A stretch of DNA of 42,359 bases from Gammaproteobacteria bacterium (GCA_027317845.1 DAHVQK010000033.1:1-42359), one strand, 5' to 3'. Counted from the stretch's first letter, positions 17,896 to 27,432 are shown. Notes: a model not told the origin generated them from the sequence alone. Translations and numbers: made by a program.

Positions 17896-20800
17896 CTAGT
17901 TCGGCTTTGCCTTCGCCTTCGAGCCGGGCGCCAGACGCTTCATGAGCGCAGCCGCGAAGTCAAAGCGTGCATCCTCTTCGGGCATGGTGCGCGAGATGCG
18001 CAGCTTGAGCGGCCCTTCCAGGCGGTACTCGCGCGGCGCCTGCTGCATCAGCGTCACCAGCGCGCCCGGCTCGACGGCCGTGCTCTGCTCGAAGAGGATC
18101 GCGCCGCCCGAGGGTCCGAGGTCGAGCCTGCGGATGCCGAGGGCGCGAGCGGTGAGTTTCAGCCGGGCGAGGCGGATCAGCCGCTGGGTGGGCTCGGGCA
18201 GGGGGCCGAAGCGGTCGTGGATCTCCGCCGTGAGCTCATCGAGCGCCTCGGGGCCGGCGGCCGCGGCGATGCGCTTGTAGAGTCCGAGGCGCACGTGCAC
18301 ATCGCCGATGAAGCTCTCGGGCAGGAAGGCCGGCAGGCGCAGCTCGACTTCCGTGGCGGCCGCGAGCGGCTTCTCGAGGTCAGGCTCGTGGCCGGCCTTC
18401 AGGGCCGCGACCGCCTCCTCGAGCAGGTCGAGATACATCGCGAGTCCGATCTCGGACATCTGGCCGCTTTGCTGCTCGCCAAGGAGTTCCCCGGCGCCGC
18501 GGATCTCGAGGTCGTGGGTGGCGAGCGCGAAGCCCGCCCCGAGCTCCTCCATCGACTCGATGGCCTCGAGCCGCTTGGCCGCATCGCCACTCAAGGCCCG
18601 AAGCGGGGGAGCGATCAGGTAGGCGTAGGCCCGGTGGTGGGAGCGGCCGACCCGTCCGCGCAGCTGGTGCAGCTGCGCGAGCCCCATGTGATCGGCGCGG
18701 TTGATGAGGATGGTGTTGGCCGTCGGCACGTCGATGCCGCTTTCGATGATGGTGGTGCACAGGAGCAGATCGAAGCGGCGGTGGTAGAAGTCCACCATGA
18801 GCTGTTCCAGCTCGCGCTCGCGCATCTGGCCGTGGCCGATCCTGAGGGTCGCCTCGGGGATGAGTCCCTGGATGTCGGCGGCGAGCTTCTCGATGGTGCG
18901 GATCTCGTTGTGCACGAAGTAGATCTGTCCACCCCGGCGCAGCTCGCGCAGCACCGCCTCGCGCAGCGTCGGGCCATGCCACTCGATGACGAAGGTCTTG
19001 ATGGCCAGCCGCTCCGCGGGGGGCGTGGTGATGAGCGAGAGATCGCGCAGGCCGCCGAGCGCCATGTTGAGCGTGCGCGGGATCGGCGTGGCGGTGAGGG
19101 TCAGCACGTGCACGTTGGTACGCAGCGCCTGCAGGCGCTCCTTGTCGCGCACCCCGAAGCGCTGTTCCTCATCGACGATCAGCAGTCCCAGGTCCTTGAA
19201 GCGGGCGTGCGCATGCAACAGCCGGTGGGTGGCGATCACGATGTCGACAGAGCCGCGCTCCATCCCCTCGAGCGCCGCGCGGGTCTCCCGGGCGTTGCCG
19301 AAGCGGGACAGCCCTTCGATGCGCACCGGCCAATCCGCGAAGCGGTCGCGGAAGTTGGTGAGGTGCTGTTGCGCGAGGAGCGTGGTGGGGGCGAGCACCG
19401 CCACCTGCTTGCCCGATTGCACCGCGGCGAACGCCGCGCGCATGGCGACCTCGGTCTTGCCGAACCCGACGTCGCCGCACACGATCCGGTCCATCGGCCG
19501 CTCGCTGCCCAAGTCCGCGAGCACCTGCCGGATGGCTTCCCGCTGGTCATCGGTTTCCTCGAAGGGGAAGGCTTCGACGAAGGTGCGGTAGTCGGCCTCG
19601 TGGACTGCGAGTTTCAGGCCCGTCTGGGCCTTGCGGCGGGCGTACAGGTCGAGAAGCTCCGCGGCCACGTCACGGATCTGCTCCGCGGCGCGCTTGCGCA
19701 CCCGGGCCCATTGGTCCGTTCCGAGCTTATGGAGCGGGGCGCTCTCGGGAGCCGCCCCGGTATAGCGCGTGACCAGATGCAGGGCGTGGACCGGCACGTA
19801 GACCCGATCGCCGCCCTGGTACTCGAGCACCAGGTATTCCCCGGCCTGGCCCGCGATCTGCATCGGCGCGAGGCCCACGAAGCGCCCGACGCCGTATTCC
19901 TCGTGGACGACCGGTGCGCCGGAGTTGAGATCCTGCAGGTCGCGCAGGATCGCCTCCGGGTCCGCGGCTGCGCGTTTACGGCGCCGCTCCTGCCTGGCCC
20001 GCGCTCCGAAGAGCTGCGCCTCGGCAATCACCGCCAGTGGTGGCCCGGTGAGCCACAGTCCGCCGAGGTCCGCCGCCACGCACAGCGCGAGCGCGGAGGA
20101 GCCGGCGAGGAACTCATCCCATCCCGACACCAGCTGCACGGCGTGGCCCTGGGCGCGCAGCAACTCCTGCAGCACTTCGCGCCGGCCGGGCGAATCGGCG
20201 GCGATCAGCGCGCGGCCGCCGAATTCGGTGAGAAAGGCATCGAGCGCCGCGAGCGGGCGCTCGGCGCGCATGTCGATGCGCAGCTCCTTCGGCGCAAGTG
20301 CCGGGAACGCACGCGCCTCCTGCACGGTGGCCTCGACCGGCGCTGCGCTCGCGAGGGTGACGGAGGCGAACTGCTCGAGGTGCTGCGCGAGGGCCTCAGG
20401 GTCTACGAACAGCTCGGCGGGGCCGAGCACCGGCCGCTCGAGATCGTGCCGGCGTTCCTCGTAGCGGGTCTCGATGTCCTTCCAGGCTCTCGAGAGCGCC
20501 TCGGGCAGGGCCGCATCGCGCACGATCACGGCATTGCCCGGCAGATAGTCGAACAGCGTGGCGCTGGTCTCGAAGAACAGCGGCAGGTAGAACTCCACGC
20601 CCGCCGGCGCCAGCCCCTCGCTCACGCCGCGATAGACGGCCGAGCGGGTCGGGTCGCCCTCGAAGCGGGTGCGGAATCGGCGCCGGAACTCCTTGATTGC
20701 CTCCGGATCGAGCGGCATCTCCCGTGCCGGCAGCAGGCGCACGCTCTCGATGGTCTCGAGCGAGCGTTGGGAGTCAGGGTCGAAGCGCCGGATGGCTTCG

Positions 20801-21369
20801 ATCTGCTCATCGAACAGGTCGATGCGCAGCGGCTGCGCGGCGCCCATCGGAAACACATCGAAGAGCGAGCCGCGCACCGCGAATTCCCCTGGGCTCCTCA
20901 CCTGGCTGACGCTGGCGTAGCCGGCATCCGCCAGGCGTTGGCGAAAGGGCTCGAGGTCGAGCGTCTGCCCGCGCGCCAGCTGGAATGCGCGCGCCTGTAC
21001 GTACTGCTTGGGAGGCAGTCGCTGCATGAGCGTGTCGGCGGCGACGATCAGGCAGCCGTGCTTGATGTGGGGCAGCTCGTAAAGCGTGCGCAGACGCTGC
21101 GAGATGATGTCCGGGTGGGGCGAGAACAGGTCGTAGGGCAGCACTTCCCAGTCCGGGAAGGTGAGCGGCGCGAGTCGCTCGCCGGCGAAGAAGGCGAGCT
21201 CGCCCGTCAGGCGCGCGATCTCGCGGGCCGCATCGACCACCACGACGTAGAGTTTCTGGTCGGAGCGGGTGGCCTCGGCGAGCGCCAGCGCGGCGGCGCT
21301 GCCGTGCAGATGGTGCCAGTGCAGGTGCCGCCGGGCGGCACTCGGGACGGGCGGATCGAGGACTCTCAA
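17896..21369 (-). CDS. mfd: Transcription-repair coupling factor Mfd
   Basis: Mfd removes RNA polymerase stalled at DNA lesions and recruits UvrA. The 1157-residue length matches the family (1148 in E. coli). The N-terminal UvrB-like region includes PDWEVLPYD and HPDIISQRL. The CarD-like RNA-polymerase-interacting domain contains VVHEEYGVGRFVGL and LVLEYQGGDRVYVPV. RecG-like helicase motifs follow: GDVGFGKTEVAMRAAF (Walker A), DEEQRFG (motif II), LTATPIPRTL and QLRGRVGRS. The C-terminal TRCF domain is present. The start codon overlaps the cyclase stop by four bases, so the two are translationally coupled. Confidence 0.98.
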   Translation of the reverse strand: MRVLDPPVPSAARRHLHWHHLHGSAAALALAEATRSDQKLYVVVVDAAREIARLTGELAFFAGERLAPLTFPDWEVLPYDLFSPHPDIISQRLRTLYELPHIKHGCLIVAADTLMQRLPPKQYVQARAFQLARGQTLDLEPFRQRLADAGYASVSQVRSPGEFAVRGSLFDVFPMGAAQPLRIDLFDEQIEAIRRFDPDSQRSLETIESVRLLPAREMPLDPEAIKEFRRRFRTRFEGDPTRSAVYRGVSEGLAPAGVEFYLPLFFETSATLFDYLPGNAVIVRDAALPEALSRAWKDIETRYEERRHDLERPVLGPAELFVDPEALAQHLEQFASVTLASAAPVEATVQEARAFPALAPKELRIDMRAERPLAALDAFLTEFGGRALIAADSPGRREVLQELLRAQGHAVQLVSGWDEFLAGSSALALCVAADLGGLWLTGPPLAVIAEAQLFGARARQERRRKRAAADPEAILRDLQDLNSGAPVVHEEYGVGRFVGLAPMQIAGQAGEYLVLEYQGGDRVYVPVHALHLVTRYTGAAPESAPLHKLGTDQWARVRKRAAEQIRDVAAELLDLYARRKAQTGLKLAVHEADYRTFVEAFPFEETDDQREAIRQVLADLGSERPMDRIVCGDVGFGKTEVAMRAAFAAVQSGKQVAVLAPTTLLAQQHLTNFRDRFADWPVRIEGLSRFGNARETRAALEGMERGSVDIVIATHRLLHAHARFKDLGLLIVDEEQRFGVRDKERLQALRTNVHVLTLTATPIPRTLNMALGGLRDLSLITTPPAERLAIKTFVIEWHGPTLREAVLRELRRGGQIYFVHNEIRTIEKLAADIQGLIPEATLRIGHGQMRERELEQLMVDFYHRRFDLLLCTTIIESGIDVPTANTILINRADHMGLAQLHQLRGRVGRSHHRAYAYLIAPPLRALSGDAAKRLEAIESMEELGAGFALATHDLEIRGAGELLGEQQSGQMSEIGLAMYLDLLEEAVAALKAGHEPDLEKPLAAATEVELRLPAFLPESFIGDVHVRLGLYKRIAAAAGPEALDELTAEIHDRFGPLPEPTQRLIRLARLKLTARALGIRRLDLGPSGGAILFEQSTAVEPGALVTLMQQAPREYRLEGPLKLRISRTMPEEDARFDFAAALMKRLAPGSKAKAKPN

Positions 21370-22175
21370 ACGGTGACCGGAACTTCCGTGATCGTAAGAC
21401 GCGGGGCTGCGGGCACGCAGTATATGTCGATCGCGCCTGAGCGGCCATGCAGCTGCATCGGCGGCAGCTCCGTGGCGCCGATCTCGAAGCCGAGGGCATC
21501 GAGCGAGAGTTTGAGCGCGCGGGAGAAGAGCATCTCGCCGGCGCGGGCGCGCTGGCAGAGCCGGGCGGCGACGTTCACCGTGTCACCGATGAGCGTGTAG
21601 CTCATGTAGGAGCTCGAGCCGATATTGCCGGCGACCACATCGCCCTCGTTGATGCCGATCCCGAGGCCGGCCTCGACCCCGTAGCGTTCCCGCCACGAGC
21701 TGGCGAGCACACCGAAGCTGTTCAGCATTTCCTGCGCGGCGCGCACCGCCCGGCGGGGGCTGTCGGGCTGCTCGAGCGGCACTCCGAAGCCGAGCATCAG
21801 GCAATCGCCGGCCATGTGGAACACGGTGCCATCGTGCCGCAGGGTGATCTCGGTGAGCAGTGAGAAGTACTCGTTGAGCAGAGGCACGACCTGACGGGCT
21901 TCGAGCCGCTCCGAGAGGCTCGTAAAGCCGCGCAGGTCCGCAAAGAGAACCACGGCATGGGTGCGCAGGTCATCGGCGGAGAGCAGCGTCTCGCGCACCT
22001 GCACGTCCTCGAGGATTCTCTCGGCCAGGGTGGGGGAGACGTAGCGCAGCACGGCCCGGCGCAGCACTTCCTCCCGGCGACGGACCTCGGCCTCGAGGTG
22101 GGCCTGGGCGAGCTTGCGCCGCACGGCGCCGGCTTCCACCAGCTCCTCGATATTGATCGATGATTCAATGGCCAA
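21366..22175 (-). CDS. Class III adenylate/guanylate cyclase-like protein
   Basis: A 269-residue protein with a Glu/Arg-rich N-terminal helix (about residues 10-65, likely coiled coil or signalling linker) and one class III cyclase domain. The metal-binding Asp residues are D80 (FADLRGFT) and D124 (MAGD). The transition-state pair N201 and R205 is present (NVAARL). At the base-recognising positions it has H120 where adenylate cyclases have Lys, and T194 at the Asp/Thr position, so substrate choice is uncertain. The start is a TTG with AGGTAGG six bases upstream. It is coupled to mfd. Confidence 0.85.
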   Translation of the reverse strand: MAIESSINIEELVEAGAVRRKLAQAHLEAEVRRREEVLRRAVLRYVSPTLAERILEDVQVRETLLSADDLRTHAVVLFADLRGFTSLSERLEARQVVPLLNEYFSLLTEITLRHDGTVFHMAGDCLMLGFGVPLEQPDSPRRAVRAAQEMLNSFGVLASSWRERYGVEAGLGIGINEGDVVAGNIGSSSYMSYTLIGDTVNVAARLCQRARAGEMLFSRALKLSLDALGFEIGATELPPMQLHGRSGAIDIYCVPAAPRLTITEVPVTV

Positions 22176-22271
22176 GAAAGCCTACCTGATGTTCTTCTCT
22201 AAGAATCTCGAGGCGCTAGGGTACCATAATCCCGCGGTGGCACGTCGGGGCGCGGCGACAGTGTCGAGTGT

Positions 22272-22299
22272 TCGCGCCGCTGAACGCTTAACGGCGCGA
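22272..22299. other. 8-bp perfect inverted repeat between genes
   Basis: TCGCGCCG and CGGCGCGA flank a 12-base loop in the 223-base gap between the small secreted gene and the cyclase. No T-run follows on either side, so it is not a standard terminator. Nothing else is recognised in 22176-22398 beyond a GC palindrome at 22379-22392 just after the small gene's stop. Confidence 0.4.
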
Positions 22300-22398
22300 C
22301 GGGCCGTAAACTTGAGAGAATGAGACGCGGATCACGGACTGATCCTGCGATGGTCCGGCAAAGAACCCAGGAGGAATGCGCGCCCGGGCGCGAAGCGA

Positions 22399-22695
22399 TC
22401 AGGAATGGCGGGTCTGGCTGCTCGCGTGCACCACCGAGTGCACGACGCGGGTGAATTCGAAGAAGACCGAGAAGCCCGGATAGTCCCAGCGTGTGATGGG
22501 CGGCTTGCCCACGGTGGGATAGCGTCTCTCGGGCGGCCCGAAATGCGCCTCGACCTGGCGCATGGTCTCTCCCCGGCGCGGGTACGCGATCGAAGAGGGC
22601 GCGACCATGAGGTGACCGTGGACGACGATCGTTTCGGCTGACGCCACGGTTGCCGTGCAGCCCAGGAGCAGCGCCAGGAGAGTTCGTGCACGCAT
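22399..22695 (-). CDS. Small exported BamE/SmpA-like protein
   Basis: A 98-residue protein with a signal peptide (cleavage near ASA, residue 20). The domain after it resembles the BamE/SmpA fold: RRGETMRQVEAHFGPPERR, then WDYPGFSVFFEF. There is no lipobox Cys at the predicted cleavage site, so it is likely periplasmic rather than a lipoprotein. The ribosome-binding site GAGGAGG sits seven bases before the ATG, behind a likely promoter. It may be transcribed with the cyclase, mfd and csiV. The exact function is unknown. Confidence 0.7.
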   Translation of the reverse strand: MRARTLLALLLGCTATVASAETIVVHGHLMVAPSSIAYPRRGETMRQVEAHFGPPERRYPTVGKPPITRWDYPGFSVFFEFTRVVHSVVHASSQTRHS

Positions 22696-22718
22696 GAGCG
22701 GACCTCCTCGAATTGCGC

Positions 22719-22745
22719 ACTATACACTCGCCGCGCCACCTTCAA
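22719..22745 (-). promoter_or_regulatory. Promoter for the small exported gene
   Basis: On the minus strand TTGAAG (22745-22740) and TATAGT (22724-22719) are separated by 15 bases, a little short, and are followed by GAGGAGG and the ATG at 22695. It points away from the lolC-type gene at 22819. Confidence 0.5.
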
Positions 22746-22818
22746 GTCCGCCCCGGGCCGCGCCCAGCGGATTCTGTGACGGCAATCAACCGCCGGGCGG
22801 CGGGGCGGCTATGGTTAA

Positions 22819-24090
22819 ATGCCGGGAATGTTTCACCCGCTGTCGCTGTTCGTGGGATGGCGCTACGTGCGCGCCCGGTCCCACAAGTTTTTCGTGTCAT
22901 TCATCACTTGGACCTCCCTCGCCGGCGTGTGCGTCGGGGTGGCGGCGCTCATCGTCATTCTCTCGGTGATGAACGGTTTCGAAGGGGACCTGCGGTCGCG
23001 GCTGCTCTCGCTCGATGCCGATGCCCGCGTCGTGAGGCGCGATCCGGGGCAACACGCGGCCGCCGGCGCGGTGCCATGGCACAGCGCCGAGAGCCTGATC
23101 CGCGGCAGTCCCGGCGTGACCGGCGTCGCCCCCTACGCGCAAGTCCAGGCGCTCGCGGTACGCACTCCGCAGATGCTGCCGGTGTTGCTGCGCGGCATCG
23201 ACCCGGCGGCCGAGCCTTCGGTCACCCGGCTCGCCCGCGCCCTCAAGGCGGGCAGCCTCTCGGACCTCAGGGGCGGCACCGATCGGGTGATCGTGGGCGA
23301 GCTGATCGCCGAGGAGCTCGGGCTCGAGCCCGGAGACCGACTCACCCTGTTGATCCCCGCGGTGACCGCAGGCGGGGTCCCGGAGCCGCAGCTGCGCCGC
23401 TTCACGGTGGCCGGGGTTTTCTCGGTTGGGCTCGCGGATCACGATGCGACGCTCGTGTACGCGAACATTCAGGACGTGCGCGCGCTGTTGCCGGCGGGCG
23501 GGCTCGATCAGGGGCTGCGTGTGCGCTATCGCAATGCGCTCGATGCCCCGCGGATCTCGGCGCAGCTGCGGGCCCGCCTGCCGAAGTCCCTCCGGGTGAT
23601 CGACTGGACGCAGGACAATGCGGCCTATTTCCGGGCGATCCGCATCGAGAAGACCATGATGTCGCTCATCCTGCTGCTGATCGTGGCGGTCGCCGCGTTC
23701 AACATCGTGGCCATGCTGGTCATGGTGGTGAACGATAAGCGCACCGACATCGCGATCCTGCGCACCTTCGGCGCCTCTCCGCGGCGGGTGCTCGGCATCT
23801 TCCTCATTCAGGGCCTGACCATCGGCTGGCTCGGGGTGGCGCTCGGGGTGGCGCTCGGCCTCACGCTCGCCTGGCACGTCACCCCCATCGTGAACTTCCT
23901 GCAGAACACCTTCGGCTTCCAGATCTTCAACTCCAATGTCTACTACATCACCACCATCCCCTCGGTGGTCAAATGGACCAACGTGTGGGAGATCGGCATC
24001 GCGGCGCTCGTGCTGACGGGCGCCGCCACCGTCTATCCGGCGGTGAGGGCTGCGCGCACCTCGCCCGCCGAAGCGCTGCGTTACGAGTAG
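22819..24090 (+). CDS. lolC: Lipoprotein-releasing permease LolC/LolE, copy 1
   Basis: A membrane subunit of the LolCDE complex, which releases mature lipoproteins from the inner membrane to the carrier LolA. About 423 residues: an N-terminal WRYVRARSHKFFVSFITW segment, first helix with VILSVMNGFEGDLRSRLL, a periplasmic domain, then three helices including [17 protein letters not shown]. The [20 protein letters not shown] coupling region is present. An ATG at 22828 is an equally possible start. It is followed seven bases later by a second LolC/E-type gene and then lolD. LolC and LolE cannot be firmly told apart here. Confidence 0.9.
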   Translation: MPGMFHPLSLFVGWRYVRARSHKFFVSFITWTSLAGVCVGVAALIVILSVMNGFEGDLRSRLLSLDADARVVRRDPGQHAAAGAVPWHSAESLIRGSPGVTGVAPYAQVQALAVRTPQMLPVLLRGIDPAAEPSVTRLARALKAGSLSDLRGGTDRVIVGELIAEELGLEPGDRLTLLIPAVTAGGVPEPQLRRFTVAGVFSVGLADHDATLVYANIQDVRALLPAGGLDQGLRVRYRNALDAPRISAQLRARLPKSLRVIDWTQDNAAYFRAIRIEKTMMSLILLLIVAVAAFNIVAMLVMVVNDKRTDIAILRTFGASPRRVLGIFLIQGLTIGWLGVALGVALGLTLAWHVTPIVNFLQNTFGFQIFNSNVYYITTIPSVVKWTNVWEIGIAALVLTGAATVYPAVRAARTSPAEALRYE

Positions 24091-24097
24091 GTGCTCG

Positions 24098-25351
24098 ATG
24101 TACAAGCGCTACGAATGGCTGATCGGCACCCGCTATCTGCGCTCGACGCATCGACGCGGTTTCGTGTCGTTCGTGGCGCTGATGTCGGTGTGCGGACTCG
24201 CCCTCGGGGTGGCGACCCTCATCGTGGTGCTGTCGGTGATGAACGGCTTCGGGCGCGAACTGCGCAGCCGCATTCTGAGCGTCACCTCGGATGCGACCAT
24301 CATGGGCCTGCAGGGCGCCATCCCCGGGTGGCAGGCCGTGCAGCGGCGGGTCGAGCGCCAGGCGCACGTGCTCGCCGCCGTCCCGTACATCGAGGAACAG
24401 GCGATGCTCTCCCACGGGCAGCGGATCGCGGGCGCCTCGGTGCGTGGTGTGCTGCCCGCCGAGGAGAAGCGGGTCACGGCGCTCGCGCGCCATCTGGCCG
24501 CGGGGAGTCTCGATGAGCTCAGGCCGGGCCGTTACGGGGTGATCCTGGGAGTGGATCTCGCGCGCGCACTTGGCGTGAAGGTCGGCCAGTCGGTGGTGCT
24601 CATCGCACCCGAGGGGGTCGCCACCCCCGCCGGACTCGAGCCGCGTATGCGCCGCTTCGATGTGGTGGGACTCTTTCACTCCGGCATGTACGAATACGAC
24701 CGCCAGCTCGCGCTCATCAACCTGACGGACGCCTCGCGGCTCTTCGGGCTCGGACCCGATGAGGTCACCGGCATGCGCCTCAAACTCGATGACCCCTGGC
24801 AGGCTCCGCAGGTGGTGCGGCGGGTGGCCTACGCGCTCGGGGGCGCCGGGTACTACGTGAGCGACTGGACGGACAAGCACGCCAACTTCTTCCGCTCGAT
24901 CGAGATCACGAAGTCCATGATGTTCGTGATCCTGTCGATGATCGTGGCGGTGGCGGCCTTCAACATCGTCGCCACCCTGGTCATGATCGTGAAGGAGAAG
25001 CAGTCCGACATCGCGATCCTGCGCACCTTCGGCGCGCGTCCCGTCAACGTGCTGGCGGTATTCGCCGTGCAGGGCGTGCTGATTGGTCTGGCCGGCACGA
25101 TGCTCGGGGCGGCGCTCGGGGTGCTGGTCTCCGATCACCTGCAGGCGCTGGTGAGTCTGCTCGAGCGCCTGGTGCACACCCAGTTTCTCAATCCAAAGGT
25201 CTACTACATGAGTGAGCTGCCGGCCCACGTCCAGGGCTCAGATGTGCTGCGCGTCTGCGGGGTGGCGTTCCTGCTGTGCGCGCTGGCCACGATCTATCCG
25301 GCCTGGCGCGCCGCGCGCACCGCTCCGGCGGAGGCTCTGCGTCATGAATGA
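24098..25351 (+). CDS. lolE: Lipoprotein-releasing permease LolC/LolE, copy 2
   Basis: The 417-residue partner of the preceding gene, with the same plan: [21 protein letters not shown] start, [18 protein letters not shown], periplasmic domain, and three C-terminal helices with [20 protein letters not shown] and [17 protein letters not shown]. The two permeases are diverged but clearly homologous, as expected of LolC and LolE. The stop overlaps the lolD start (ATGAATGA). Assigning it to LolE rather than LolC is by exclusion only. Confidence 0.9.
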   Translation: MYKRYEWLIGTRYLRSTHRRGFVSFVALMSVCGLALGVATLIVVLSVMNGFGRELRSRILSVTSDATIMGLQGAIPGWQAVQRRVERQAHVLAAVPYIEEQAMLSHGQRIAGASVRGVLPAEEKRVTALARHLAAGSLDELRPGRYGVILGVDLARALGVKVGQSVVLIAPEGVATPAGLEPRMRRFDVVGLFHSGMYEYDRQLALINLTDASRLFGLGPDEVTGMRLKLDDPWQAPQVVRRVAYALGGAGYYVSDWTDKHANFFRSIEITKSMMFVILSMIVAVAAFNIVATLVMIVKEKQSDIAILRTFGARPVNVLAVFAVQGVLIGLAGTMLGAALGVLVSDHLQALVSLLERLVHTQFLNPKVYYMSELPAHVQGSDVLRVCGVAFLLCALATIYPAWRAARTAPAEALRHE

Positions 25352-26162
25352 AGCGCCGGGAGCGAATCCAGACGCGGCCCATCGGCGGCCGCGCAGGGGC
25401 GGGGTCGCCGATGGGGCGGGCAACGAGCGGGTGCTCGAGGCCCGCGGGGTCTCAAAGAGCTTCCAGCAGGGCCCGGTGACCCTGCAGGTGCTAAGCGGCG
25501 TCGAGCTCGCGATCGCCCGCGGTGAGCGGCTCTCGATCGTGGGAGCCTCGGGATCCGGCAAGACGACGCTGCTGCAGATTCTCGGCGGCCTGGATCGTCC
25601 GAGCGCGGGCACCGTGCTGATCGACGGGCGGGATATTCACGGCCTCACCGAGCGGGACCGCGGCGAGCTGCGCAACCGCACGCTCGGCTTCGTCTACCAG
25701 TTCCACCACCTGCTGCCGGAGTTCTCGGCGCTCGAGAACGTCGCAATGCCGCTGCTGGTGCGTCGCGTCAAAGTCTCCCAGGCGAGAGAGCAGGCGAGAG
25801 AGCTCCTCGAGCGCGTGGGACTGGGCGAGCGGCTCGGCCATCGGCCGCATCAGCTCTCGGGCGGGGAGCGGCAGCGCGCGGCGGTCGCCCGCGCACTGGT
25901 CACCCAACCGAAGATCGTGCTCGCCGATGAGCCGACGGGCAATCTAGATGGGATCAATGCGGAGGCGGTGTTCGAGTTGATGCTGGAGCTCAACCGCGAG
26001 CGTGGCACGAGCCTGGTCGTCGTGACGCACGACCCGCGGCTCGCCGCGCGCATGGACCGGATTTACGAGCTTCAGGGCGGCAGACTGCTCGAGCGGGCGC
26101 GGGAAGGGGCGGAGCCGCTGCCTACAACACCGAGCAGTGGCGTGCGCGATAGCGCCGTCTGA
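25344..26162 (+). CDS. lolD: Lipoprotein-releasing ATPase LolD
   Basis: The ATP-binding subunit of LolCDE. From the ATG at 25344 the protein has 272 residues. About 30 charged and Gly-rich residues precede the conserved [20 protein letters not shown], making it longer than E. coli LolD (233). Walker A is GASGSGKTT, the Q-loop region [21 protein letters not shown] is LolD-like, the signature is LSGGERQR and Walker B is [12 protein letters not shown]. Its 3' end overlaps the convergent DUF2062 gene by 41 bases. Confidence 0.94.
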   Translation: MNEAPGANPDAAHRRPRRGGVADGAGNERVLEARGVSKSFQQGPVTLQVLSGVELAIARGERLSIVGASGSGKTTLLQILGGLDRPSAGTVLIDGRDIHGLTERDRGELRNRTLGFVYQFHHLLPEFSALENVAMPLLVRRVKVSQAREQARELLERVGLGERLGHRPHQLSGGERQRAAVARALVTQPKIVLADEPTGNLDGINAEAVFELMLELNRERGTSLVVVTHDPRLAARMDRIYELQGGRLLERAREGAEPLPTTPSSGVRDSAV

Positions 26163-26640
26163 CCTGCCAGCGCCACACGAGCTCGAGCCCGATCCAGCCG
26201 GCCAGTCCCGCCGCCACCGAACAGACCAGGCACCCGAGGAGGAACGGGCGCCACATCGGGCCGAGGCCGTATTCGAGCCACTGGAAGCTCAGATGGAACG
26301 CGAAGTGATGGACCGGGGCGTGCAGCATCAGCGTACCGACCCGGTACGCGAGGTAGTAGAGCGGCACCATGGTGAGCGGGTTGTTGACCAGCCAGACCGT
26401 GCCGTAGACCGTCGGCAGGTTCAGCCGCCAGGTGAGCGCCACGATGCCGGCGACGAGCGAGTGCACCGGCAGGGGAATGAAGGCGATCGCAAGAGCCCAA
26501 CCGAAGGCGCCGGTGACGGCCCGCCGATGCACGGCCCACAGCCGCGGGTCGAGCAGGCGGTCCCCGAAGAGGCGCAGCACCCGATGGTTCTGCAGGAAGT
26601 GGGGGGAGGGGAGGAGCTTTTTCAGCAGGCGGCGCGGCAT
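26122..26640 (-). CDS. DUF2062 membrane protein
   Basis: A 172-residue protein starting with a basic [13 protein letters not shown] segment. It has the DUF2062 pattern: [23 protein letters not shown] followed by [17 protein letters not shown], then a C-terminal helix pair. Two to four membrane segments are likely. The family is widespread in gammaproteobacteria next to envelope or competence genes and has no settled function. It is the only minus-strand gene within the envelope cluster, and it ends inside the 3' end of lolD (tail-to-tail). Confidence 0.85.
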   Translation of the reverse strand: MPRRLLKKLLPSPHFLQNHRVLRLFGDRLLDPRLWAVHRRAVTGAFGWALAIAFIPLPVHSLVAGIVALTWRLNLPTVYGTVWLVNNPLTMVPLYYLAYRVGTLMLHAPVHHFAFHLSFQWLEYGLGPMWRPFLLGCLVCSVAAGLAGWIGLELVWRWQVRRRYRARHCSVL

Positions 26641-26710
26641 GATCCGTGAACTGTATCATGGCGGTCGCCACGAGGACCGGACGGCCCTTCGGGGTCGGGC
26701 GGCCCTACTG

Positions 26711-26716
26711 TATGAT
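26711..26716 (+). promoter_or_regulatory. Possible -10 box before exbB
   Basis: TATGAT lies 30 bases before the exbB ATG, in the gap diverging from the DUF2062 gene. No good -35 is visible, so this is a weak candidate. Confidence 0.3.
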
Positions 26717-26745
26717 GCCGTGTCGTCAACCAATGGGGTCGATTG

Positions 26746-27432
26746 ATGTGGGAAATCGTGCGGGCGGGCGGCCCGCTCATGTGGCCGATCATTTTCTGCT
26801 CGATCCTCGCCGCGGCGATCGTGCTCGAGCGGCTCTGGACGCTGCAGGATAAGCGCGTACTGCCGGAGGAGCTTCCCCGCAAGGTCTGGCAGCTCATCGA
26901 GAACGGTCAGGTCACCGACAAGGTCATCGTGGCGCTCGAGCAGCACTCGCCGCTCGGCCGGCTGCTGGCGGCGGGACTCACCAACCGCCATCGCTCGCAC
27001 GAGGTGCTCATGGAGCGCCTGGAGGATGCGGGCCGGCACGTCGTGCACGAATTGGAGCGCTACCTCAACACCCTCGGCACGATTGCCGGAGTCTCGCCCC
27101 TGCTCGGGCTCCTCGGCACCGTCACCGGCATCATCCGCGCGTTCGACGCCATCCAGGCGGGCGGGATGGGCAGTCCCACGGTGCTCTCCGGCGGCATCGC
27201 GGAGGCTCTGGTCTGCACGGCCGCGGGACTCTGCGTGGCCATTCCCTCCCTGATCGCGTACCGGTATCTGCGCGGCAAGGTCGAGCGTCTCGTGGTCGAG
27301 ATGGAAAAGCACGCGATCCGCATGGCCGATGCGCTCGAGGTGGCCGCTCACGTGCCGCGCGCCGGCGCCTCGCGCGTGGAAGCGGTGGAGCCCCCCCCAG
27401 CGGTTCCCGCGGCCCGCTTAGCGCGAACATGA
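26746..27432 (+). CDS. exbB: MotA/TolQ/ExbB-type proton channel protein
   Basis: An inner-membrane proton-channel subunit that works with ExbD to power an outer-membrane or cell-wall process. The 228-residue protein starts at the ATG at 26746 (GGGG seven bases upstream). It has a first helix (MWPIIFCSILAAAIVLERLW), a cytoplasmic region, and two helices with the conserved GVSPLLGLLGTVTGIIRAF and GGIAEALVCTAAGLCVAIP. The partner exbD overlaps its end by four bases. No tonB is nearby. The exbBD-msbA-lpxK order is common in gammaproteobacteria. Confidence 0.93.
   Translation: MWEIVRAGGPLMWPIIFCSILAAAIVLERLWTLQDKRVLPEELPRKVWQLIENGQVTDKVIVALEQHSPLGRLLAAGLTNRHRSHEVLMERLEDAGRHVVHELERYLNTLGTIAGVSPLLGLLGTVTGIIRAFDAIQAGGMGSPTVLSGGIAEALVCTAAGLCVAIPSLIAYRYLRGKVERLVVEMEKHAIRMADALEVAAHVPRAGASRVEAVEPPPAVPAARLART

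Noticed and set aside
16619-17899. 426-residue frame spanning the broken permease and the antisense of csiV
   Set aside because: Its first third is the shifted remnant of the permease, and the rest is antisense to csiV, so it is not one gene.
18217-21600. Very long open frame (1127 residues) on the + strand
   Set aside because: It is the mirror of mfd; in high-GC DNA the antisense frame stays open. The product is low-complexity Arg/Gly/Ala/Glu with no domain, while mfd is a full match.
22379-22392. GC palindrome around CCCGGG after the small exported gene as a terminator
   Set aside because: No loop of useful size and no T-run; likely a chance GC-rich palindrome.
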